From an uncultured Lentisphaeria bacterium (GTDB lineage: Bacteria > Verrucomicrobiota > Lentisphaeria > Victivallales > UBA1829), in assembly GCA_905211485.1 (NCBI GenBank), contig CAJMAW010000144.1, positions 1 to 7,024 on the forward strand: a DNA stretch of 7,024 bases. The letters are read 5' to 3'. The notes beneath the pieces are model-generated. The model did no database searches, had not been told where the DNA came from, and was given only the letters and a program-made list of their open reading frames with translations. Positions within the stretch are counted from its first letter, which is position 1; the number at the start of each line of letters is the position of its first letter. A program made the position numbers and the translations under genes. This document shows positions 1 to 4,879 of this stretch, piece after piece.

Positions 1-500
1 CGATCGCGTGCGGCGTGATGGTGGCGTTCGACGCGTTGGGAATCCGCGTGCCGGAGGACCTTTCCGTCCTCGGCAGCAGCAACCTCCCCGAAAGCGAATT
101 CACCAATCCGCCTCTGACGACATTTTCCTATGACAGAGAGCTTATGGCGGAAAAACTCGTGGAAATGATGATGAGGCGTCTGCAATCTCCCGATGCGCCT
201 CTGGAAAGCTGCATTCTGAGGAATTCTCTTCTTCTGCGTCAGAGTTGCTGTGCCCCGCAGACGGATCTTCCTCCTCTCCTCCGGGGAAAGAAATCCCCCG
301 CCCTCCCGCTGGGAGATGAGAGGAAGGAGCCTCTTTCCCCCTCTCACGGGGTGACACAGGAGAAACATCCCGCTGAACACTGCGGGATTTCCTTTCTGCA
401 TGTCCATCCACCCAAGGATTTCAGCAAAAGTTCTCGTCTTAAAGGAAAGGAGAATCTTCATAAAAAAGAAAAAAACAATAGAGAAAAAGGAGGAAAATGA
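1..500 (+). CDS. LacI-type transcriptional regulator, C-terminal part (5' truncated)
   Basis: The reading frame enters at base 3 and lacks its N-terminus. The first roughly 81 residues match the end of the periplasmic-binding-protein-like effector domain of LacI-family repressors: an A-C-G-V-M-V-A-F-D-A-L-G helix, then VPEDLSVLGSSN, then PPLTTFSYDRELMAEKLV, then the closing LLLRQS strand at 231-245. Such proteins bind a sugar or related effector and release an operator. The DNA-binding domain is outside the window, so a GntR-type head on a LacI-like body is equally possible. The family normally ends within a few to some 20 residues of this strand. Here the frame stays open for 84 more codons of low-complexity, finally Lys-rich sequence, and stops at 498-500 on top of the next gene's ribosome binding site. 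No stop occurs in the other two frames until 317 (TGA) and 352 (TGA). The tail could be genuine or the result of a frameshift. It sits directly upstream of the prepilin-like pair on the same strand. Confidence 0.85.
   Translation, partial: IACGVMVAFDALGIRVPEDLSVLGSSNLPESEFTNPPLTTFSYDRELMAEKLVEMMMRRLQSPDAPLESCILRNSLLLRQSCCAPQTDLPPLLRGKKSPALPLGDERKEPLSPSHGVTQEKHPAEHCGISFLHVHPPKDFSKSSRLKGKENLHKKEKNNREKGGK
367..390 (+). terminator. Possible weak rho-independent terminator after the regulator
   Basis: ATCCCGC (367-373) pairs perfectly with GCGGGAT (382-388) around an 8-base loop, and is followed by TTCCTTTCT rather than a clean T-run. A second small hairpin, AGAGG/CCTCT at 319-334, lies just upstream. 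A terminator here would fit a regulator gene that ended earlier than the open frame suggests. The poor T-tract makes the call uncertain. Confidence 0.35.
488..493 (+). promoter_or_regulatory. Ribosome binding site deciding the start at 502
   Basis: The purine tract AGGAGG (part of AAAAAGGAGG) lies 8 bases before the ATG at 502. The frame is open further upstream to an ATG at 400, but that start has no comparable site and would add 34 charged residues ahead of the prepilin leader. The 502 start is therefore preferred. Confidence 0.8.
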
Positions 501-501
501 A

Positions 502-1329
502 ATGGGAAAATCCGCTTCCCGTTCCGGGGCATTCACGCTGATCGAACTGCTTGTCGTCATTGCCATTCTTGCGATTCTGTGTTCGCTTCTTCTTCCGGCG
601 CTGAAACAGGCAAGGGAATATGCGAGACAATCCCTCTGCAGTTCCGTTCTCCGCCAGAGCGGCGTTCTCGGCGGAATTTACCTCAACGACTACAACAGCT
701 TCTTCCCCTATGCACATGGATACAATACCGCAGATCATCCGGCTTCCGGAAGCAAATTTCACACTCTGTATGAAACATACCTTCCTCTGGTGCTCGGTGA
801 AGACGGCAACTCATTCATCCGGCTGTATTATCTGACCCGTTACAAGCAATATTCCTGCCCGACGGTTCTGGCAAACAAGGGGCCGATCAATCACTATCTC
901 TACCCTTCAGACTTCAGCAGCATGAGCGATTCCGGGTATGCGACAAGAACAAACCAGTGGAAAAATGGAGTCACACACTCCATGATCCGCCATCCCGCGG
1001 AAAAGGCGCTCCGGACAGAATTCACCAACAGTACACTGAAAGCCGTGACCCGTCTTCACATGAACTCTCCGGAACAGCTTCTCCCAGGCTTTGCCGGTTT
1101 CCCGGATTATTTTTCACGCTGCACGGTCATCGACACGATTCTGATGATGGACACCCCGCTCAAAAAAGAAGTCGTTCTCGGCCGTCATCCGGGGGTGGTG
1201 AACACGCTTTTCACCGATCTGCATTTGGAAGCCGTTCCGCTTGCCTCTGCCGTGCAGGATCTGTATGACAATTTTGCCAATCACGGCGGTCTGTTCTGGG
1301 GAAGCGGCATGTATGACATTGTACACTGA
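502..1329 (+). CDS. Prepilin-type N-terminal cleavage/methylation protein, copy 1
   Basis: This 275-residue protein has the class III/type IV prepilin signature. A short polar leader (MGKSASRSGA) precedes FTLIELLVVI at residues 11-20, with Glu at mature position +5, and then a single hydrophobic helix to about residue 33. The body continues with LKQAREYARQS and a DYNSFFPY segment typical of the pseudopilin-like proteins abundant in Lentisphaerota and Planctomycetes. Near the C-terminus, H229 is followed by nine residues and D239, which fits the H-x9-DG 'processing-associated' motif, but residue 240 is Leu instead of Gly. The residue before the expected cleavage point is Ala10, with Gly at -2, instead of the usual Gly at -1. 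The protein is expected in the inner membrane, processed by a PilD-like peptidase, and then in a pseudopilus or on the surface. Its specific role is unknown. It is about 77 percent identical to the next gene, without gaps. Confidence 0.9.
   Translation: MGKSASRSGAFTLIELLVVIAILAILCSLLLPALKQAREYARQSLCSSVLRQSGVLGGIYLNDYNSFFPYAHGYNTADHPASGSKFHTLYETYLPLVLGEDGNSFIRLYYLTRYKQYSCPTVLANKGPINHYLYPSDFSSMSDSGYATRTNQWKNGVTHSMIRHPAEKALRTEFTNSTLKAVTRLHMNSPEQLLPGFAGFPDYFSRCTVIDTILMMDTPLKKEVVLGRHPGVVNTLFTDLHLEAVPLASAVQDLYDNFANHGGLFWGSGMYDIVH
531..675 (+). repeat. Near-identical 5' block of the tandem prepilin genes, copy 1
   Basis: These 145 bases match 1540-1684 with only two differences (at 549 and 562). 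The last 113 bases, 563-675, are identical. The block encodes the prepilin helix and the following amphipathic segment. Synonymous sites are unchanged, so the similarity reflects DNA identity and not only protein constraint. Confidence 0.95.
1121..1163 (+). repeat. Conserved 3' block of the tandem prepilin genes, copy 1
   Basis: These 43 bases are identical to 2130-2172 and encode the CTVIDTILMMDTPLK segment just before the H-x9-D motif. Another exact match of 31 bases links 997-1027 to 2006-2036. The stretches between these blocks are clearly more diverged. Confidence 0.9.
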
Positions 1330-1495
1330 GAAAGAGTCCGGAAACAGAACATGTGTGAGGAACTTCTCCGTCCCCTCTCCTCCCCATGCGGAAACGGGAA
1401 ATCCGCCAGGACAGGAGACAATCGTGAGACGGATTTATTGCATCCGGTATCAGGAGTCAGGAACAAGATGGAAAATGAAAAGAAAGGGGAACAAT

Positions 1496-2344
1496 ATGAA
1501 AAAACATCTTCTTGATCATGATTTCTGTCACTGCCAGGTATTCACGCTGATCGAACTTCTTGTCGTCATTTCCATTCTTGCGATTCTGTGTTCGCTTCTT
1601 CTTCCGGCGCTGAAACAGGCAAGGGAATATGCGAGACAATCCCTCTGCAGTTCCGTTCTCCGCCAGAGCGGCGTTCTCGGCGGAGTCTACCTCAGCGACT
1701 ACAACAGCTTCTTTCCCTATGCGCACGGATATAACGACTCCGCTCATCCTGTTCCGGGAAGCAAATTCCACACTTTGTATGAGACATACCTGCCGCTGGT
1801 GCTCGGAGAAGACAACAATACATCCATTGCATACCTGTATCCGACCCGTTACCGCCAATATGCCTGTCCCACCGTACTGGCGAACGGCGGACCGAATCTC
1901 CATTATCTTTATCCTCCGGATTTCGGGAGCATGAGCGCTTCAGGATATCCCAGCAGACTGAATCAGTGGAAAAACGACATTACAAGCACCATGATCAGGT
2001 ATCCTGCGGAAAAGGCGCTCCGGACAGAATTCACCAGCAGTATACTCAAAGGCAACACCAGGAAGAACATCAACAGTCCGGATCAAGTGGTTCCGGGCTT
2101 TGCCATGGTAAGCGATTATTTTTCGCAATGCACGGTCATCGACACGATTCTGATGATGGACACCCCGCTCAAGAAAGAAATCGTCCTCGGGCGTCATCCG
2201 GGGGTGGTAAACACGCTTTTCACCGATCTGCACCAGGAGGCCGTCCCCGTTGCCGATGCCGTGCATGATCTGTATTCCGACATTATCGCAACAGGATACT
2301 ACTGGCGGGGAAAAGGGATGTATGACATCCTCGAGACTCCGTAA
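1496..2344 (+). CDS. Prepilin-type N-terminal cleavage/methylation protein, copy 2
   Basis: This 282-residue protein is the tandem paralogue of the preceding gene, 166 bases downstream. It has a 15-residue leader (MKKHLLDHDFCHCQV), then FTLIELLVVISILAIL with Glu at mature +5, a single membrane helix, the DYNSFFPYAHGY segment, and H234-x9-D244 followed by Leu245 where the usual motif has Gly. The residue before the expected cleavage site is Val15, which is atypical for prepilin peptidase, so processing may differ. ATG 1496 is chosen because AAGGGGA (1484-1490) precedes it at close range. The in-frame ATG at 1475 has no well-spaced site, and the frame open further upstream to 1241 overlaps copy 1. 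From Phe16 to MYDI the alignment to copy 1 has no gaps, and the differences cluster in the middle and near the C-terminus. It probably has the same membrane or pseudopilus location. Its function is unknown. Confidence 0.9.
   Translation: MKKHLLDHDFCHCQVFTLIELLVVISILAILCSLLLPALKQAREYARQSLCSSVLRQSGVLGGVYLSDYNSFFPYAHGYNDSAHPVPGSKFHTLYETYLPLVLGEDNNTSIAYLYPTRYRQYACPTVLANGGPNLHYLYPPDFGSMSASGYPSRLNQWKNDITSTMIRYPAEKALRTEFTSSILKGNTRKNINSPDQVVPGFAMVSDYFSQCTVIDTILMMDTPLKKEIVLGRHPGVVNTLFTDLHQEAVPVADAVHDLYSDIIATGYYWRGKGMYDILETP
1540..1684 (+). repeat. Near-identical 5' block of the tandem prepilin genes, copy 2
   Basis: This is the partner of 531-675 (143 of 145 bases the same, constant offset of 1009). 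The similarity begins abruptly at the codon for the mature N-terminal Phe. The leader-coding and upstream sequences of the two genes are not obviously related. Confidence 0.95.
2130..2172 (+). repeat. Conserved 3' block of the tandem prepilin genes, copy 2
   Basis: This is the exact 43-base partner of 1121-1163, at the same offset of 1009 as the 5' block. The two genes therefore have no net insertion or deletion between them from the cleavage site to the shared MYDI near the end. Confidence 0.9.
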
Positions 2345-2451
2345 AAAAATGGGGGAAACAAAACCGGGATGGGAGAATAGAGAGAAAAAAACAGAATGAA
2401 CCGGGCAAATTCCAGAAAAAACTGCTTCCGGAAAGGATGAAAAACATTTCG

Positions 2452-2469
2452 GAATGTTCAGAATGTTCA
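2452..2469 (+). repeat. Tandem 9-base repeat in the leader of the hydrolase gene
   Basis: GAATGTTCA occurs twice back to back (2452-2460 and 2461-2469). The pair is flanked by TTCGGA on both sides (2448-2453 and 2475-2480), and the palindrome TTCCGGAA lies just upstream at 2426-2433. It lies about 85-100 bases before the hydrolase start, where an operator could sit. No binding protein can be assigned from the sequence. The rest of 2345-2552 is A-rich and shows no gene and no clear terminator. Confidence 0.6.
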
Positions 2470-2538
2470 GACAATTCGGAAAGAGTTTTCAGAGAATATT
2501 TCCTCATCAGCACCTGACAAAATAAAGAACAAGAGAAC

Positions 2539-2544
2539 AAGGAG
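2539..2544 (+). promoter_or_regulatory. Ribosome binding site of the hydrolase gene
   Basis: AAGGAG lies 8 bases before the ATG at 2553, a good spacing that supports this start. Confidence 0.75.
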
Positions 2545-2552
2545 TTTTTCCC

Positions 2553-4535
2553 ATGAAAGCAGAATCCAGCACAGGTTTTCAGAAGAATCCGCCTCCCGCC
2601 GTCTGGAACGATCCGCCGGACGACACGGTGCTGAGGCGTCTGAGAATGGAAGCGGAAAAACGTTTCCGCCAGTTTTCCCTTCCGGAAACGAAAGAGGAAT
2701 GGGAACAGCTCCGTCCTGTTCTGCGGGAACGCATTGCGGAGGCGATGCGTTTGAAGAGGGAAAATCTTCCGGAACTCGATTACCGGGAACACGGGAGGAT
2801 CCGTCTGAAAGGGTACAGCATTGTAAAGGTCTCCTTTCTGGGAGCCGCGGGGCGGAGAATCACGGGGAATCTCTATCTTCCGGACGGCAAAGGCCCCTTC
2901 CCGGCGGTGATCAATCTGCACGGGCACTGGCAGCAGGGGCGTCTTGCCGCCCGGGTGCAGTCGCGGGGGCATGTTCTTGCGCTCAGCGGTTTTGTCTGCC
3001 TCTGCATCGACGTTTTCGGAGCCGGGGAGCGCAGCTCACGCCACGGAGTCTTTGAATACCATGGCGCCCTGCTCGGCGGAGCTCTCGAAAACATCGGAGA
3101 AACCCTCATGGGAATTCAGACGGCGGACAACATGCGCGGTGTGGACCTTCTCTGCTCACTGAAATGCGTCGATCCCGCCCGGATCGGCGCGACCGGCGCT
3201 TCCGGCGGAGGCAATCAGACCATGTGGCTCGCGGCCATGGACGAACGGATACAGTCGGCGCTCCCCGTGGTCAGCGTCGGCAGTTTCGCCTCCTATACGG
3301 ACGGAGTCAACTGCATCTGCGAACTGCTCCCGGACGGACTCGACATCTGTGAAGAATCCGGCGTCCTGGCCCTGACCGCCCCCCGCGCCCTCAAAATCTG
3401 CAATGCGCTTCATGATTCCAATCCGACCTTCCATGTCACGGAAATGCTCCGCAGTTTCAAGGAGGCGCGCAAGGTCTACCGGGCGCTGGGCGCGGAGGAC
3501 AAACTCTCCTTTGAAGCCTTCAACACCCCTCACGGCTACTGGCCCGAAATCCGCGAATCCATGCTCGGATTCTTTGAACTCCAGCTCAAACACAAGGGCA
3601 CGGGCGCGGCGGTGAAGGAACCGCCATTTGAAGCACTGGAGGAAGAACGGCTCATGGTGTATCCCAAAGGCAGACGGCCCGCGGATTTCATGACCATTGT
3701 CCGCTTCTGCCGCGAAAAAGGAAAAAGTCTGCGGCACGATCTTCTCTCCCGGAAGGAAATCCCGGGCGGGGAAGCAAGGAAGAATCTTGCGGAACTTCTG
3801 AAAACGGGGCCAGTTCTCACACCCCCCCTGCTGAAGGTCTCGCGGAACGGGAAAAGAGGCCCGTGGGAAGCCGGCTCGATCGAATCGGAGGACGGGCGTC
3901 TCATGCCGTTCCTGTATCGGAAAGGGACCGGAAAACCGGAATCGATCCGGATTTTGAGTTCCGCCAGGGGAAAAAGCGAACTTGCTGATTCTGTCATGCT
4001 CCGCCAGGCGCTTGATTCGGAAGAGGGTGTCCTGCTCATCGACCTCTTCGCCTGCGGAGAAAGAGGAAACGACATCACGGAATTTCTCCCCGCCTATCAC
4101 AGCGTGGCGCGCGGAATGCAGTGGCTCGGGCAGAGACTGATGGGGGAATGGGTGCGGGACTATCTTCTCGCGGGGACTTTCGCTTCGGAAAAACTCGGGG
4201 GAAAACATCTCGCATTCGGGGGACGCGCGGATGCCGCATGCGCGGCCCTTTTCGCCTCCGATCTCTCGGCTCTTCCGGAAACGCTCATTCTGGAAGACAT
4301 GCTTCCCTCCCTCCAATATCAGGAAAAACGTTCCGCGCCCCGTTTCCTGACCATGGCCGTCCTGATCCCGGGAATCCTGGAATGGGGGGACATCTCACTC
4401 GCTCTGGCATTGAGCCGCGCAGCAAAGAAGGAAATTCTCAGCTTGAAATATTCCGACGCTTCCGAAGCAAATGCGGAGCGTTTGAAACGTCTTCTCCGGG
4501 AAACGGAAATTCTTTCAGGAAAACTCCGTCCTTAA
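2553..4535 (+). CDS. Two-domain alpha/beta hydrolase, acetyl-xylan-esterase-like
   Basis: This 660-residue protein has no signal peptide, so it is expected in the cytoplasm. The N-terminal half is a recognisable alpha/beta hydrolase: strand and oxyanion region VINLHGHW at 119-126, DVFGAGER at 153-160, nucleophile elbow GASGGGNQT with Ser217, a family-typical YTDGVNCICE segment near 248-257, probable acid Asp288 in ALHDSNP, and His327 in TPHGYW. The pattern resembles the acetylxylan-esterase/dienelactone-hydrolase-like proteins common in Planctomycetes and Lentisphaerota, which are thought to remove acyl groups from carbohydrates. The actual substrate cannot be told here. The C-terminal half (about 360-660) seems to be a second, degenerate hydrolase-like domain: DLFACGERG at 497-505 mirrors the first domain's DVFGAGERS. 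The position of the nucleophile elbow reads AFGGRADA (554-561) with no serine, and no matching histidine is evident. It lies 208 bases after the prepilin pair on the same strand. Esterase is likely; other hydrolase chemistry is possible. Confidence 0.85.
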   Translation: MKAESSTGFQKNPPPAVWNDPPDDTVLRRLRMEAEKRFRQFSLPETKEEWEQLRPVLRERIAEAMRLKRENLPELDYREHGRIRLKGYSIVKVSFLGAAGRRITGNLYLPDGKGPFPAVINLHGHWQQGRLAARVQSRGHVLALSGFVCLCIDVFGAGERSSRHGVFEYHGALLGGALENIGETLMGIQTADNMRGVDLLCSLKCVDPARIGATGASGGGNQTMWLAAMDERIQSALPVVSVGSFASYTDGVNCICELLPDGLDICEESGVLALTAPRALKICNALHDSNPTFHVTEMLRSFKEARKVYRALGAEDKLSFEAFNTPHGYWPEIRESMLGFFELQLKHKGTGAAVKEPPFEALEEERLMVYPKGRRPADFMTIVRFCREKGKSLRHDLLSRKEIPGGEARKNLAELLKTGPVLTPPLLKVSRNGKRGPWEAGSIESEDGRLMPFLYRKGTGKPESIRILSSARGKSELADSVMLRQALDSEEGVLLIDLFACGERGNDITEFLPAYHSVARGMQWLGQRLMGEWVRDYLLAGTFASEKLGGKHLAFGGRADAACAALFASDLSALPETLILEDMLPSLQYQEKRSAPRFLTMAVLIPGILEWGDISLALALSRAAKKEILSLKYSDASEANAERLKRLLRETEILSGKLRP

Positions 4536-4548
4536 ATGTTTTTCATTT
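4534..4548 (+). terminator. Weak A/T hairpin at the hydrolase stop codon
   Basis: AAATG pairs with CATTT around TTTTT, overlapping the TAA stop, and is followed by GAGTGTTTTC. The stem is short and A/T rich, so it is only a marginal terminator candidate. The hairpin at 4743-4769 is a better one. Confidence 0.2.
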
Positions 4549-4590
4549 GAGTGTTTTCTGCGCCCCGTTTTTTTCTTTCACCGTCTTTTT

Positions 4591-4676
4591 GGAGCGGGAG
4601 GGAGGGGGAGGTCCCTCCTTGCTCCGGAGAACGCGCGGGGAAACACCGTGCTCCGCGCGGAGGGGCGCTTTCCCCT
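4591..4676 (+). repeat. Three consecutive strong inverted repeats
   Basis: Hairpin 1 pairs GGAGC plus GGAGGGA (4591-4603, one base skipped) with TCCCTCC plus GCTCC (4612-4625, two bases skipped). Hairpin 2 pairs CGCGCGGGG (4632-4640) with CTCCGCGCG (4651-4659), with one G-U pair. Hairpin 3 pairs AGGGG (4661-4665) with CCCCT (4672-4676). None is followed by a long T-run, so they are not classical terminators themselves. They could stabilise the 3' end of the hydrolase transcript or be a structured element of unknown role. Confidence 0.65.
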
Positions 4677-4742
4677 TCCCGCATGGAAACAGCATGGAAA
4701 CGGGCCCCGTCTTTCACGAAGCTGTCTCCCGCATCTTTCGGA

Positions 4743-4769
4743 GGGACGGATTTTCCCGCCCTTTTTTTT
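4743..4769 (+). terminator. Probable rho-independent terminator upstream of dnaX
   Basis: GGG (4743-4745) and CGG (4747-4749), separated by a bulged A, pair with CCG and CCC (4756-4761) around the loop ATTTTC. The stem is followed directly by eight T residues (4762-4769). It probably ends transcription from the hydrolase gene, which would have a 3' untranslated region of about 230 bases, and separates it from dnaX. Confidence 0.55.
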
Positions 4770-4780
4770 CATCCGCCCTG

Positions 4781-4808
4781 TGGCAAAATCCGGATTCCGC
4801 GCTATTGT
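4781..4808 (+). promoter_or_regulatory. Possible weak promoter for dnaX
   Basis: TGGCAA (4781-4786) and TATTGT (4803-4808) are separated by 16 bases and loosely resemble sigma-70 -35 and -10 boxes. The match to -35 is only half. A promoter is expected between the terminator at 4769 and dnaX, but this exact placement is a guess. Confidence 0.22.
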
Positions 4809-4879
4809 ATCGAGTGTTGTTCGGAAGTTCAAGAATTCAGGGTCAATACGGATTTCAGAAAAGGCCGCAGGGCAGAGTC

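Larger units (their letters stand above)
4536..4879 (+). other. Non-coding, hairpin-rich region between the hydrolase gene and dnaX
   Basis: This 344-base stretch has no convincing gene; the open frames across it lack family features and good ribosome binding sites. It holds pyrimidine-rich sequence, then a run of three strong inverted repeats (4591-4676), a 10-base direct repeat (GCATGGAAAC at 4681-4690 and 4692-4701), a terminator-like hairpin with a T8 tract (4743-4769), and about 110 bases of dnaX leader containing the palindrome AATCCGGATT (4787-4796). Confidence 0.7.

Noticed and set aside
1430..1446. CGGAT/ATCCG inverted repeat between the prepilin genes
   Set aside because: The stem has only 5 bp and a 7-base loop with no T-run; it is expected by chance in this composition.
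1241..1495. Upstream extension of the second prepilin gene overlapping the first
   Set aside because: It would put 85 unrelated residues ahead of a leader that must be short. A ribosome binding site precedes the 1496 start.
531..2172. Repeats considered as a CRISPR array or insertion-sequence ends
   Set aside because: The repeats are coding segments of two paralogous genes, with no short regular spacing, no terminal inverted repeats and no transposase.
2475..2502. Promoter candidate TTCGGA with TATTTC at 16-base spacing before the hydrolase gene
   Set aside because: Both boxes match the consensus poorly and the A/T-rich leader offers several equal alternatives.
2283..2972. Minus-strand frame covering the leader of the hydrolase gene
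   Set aside because: It overlaps the ends of two supported genes and has low-complexity Phe/Ser-rich sequence without family features.
3156..4316. Long open frame on the minus strand opposite the hydrolase gene
   Set aside because: It is fully antisense to a gene with clear motifs, has no recognisable domain, and is explained by the codon bias of the plus-strand gene.
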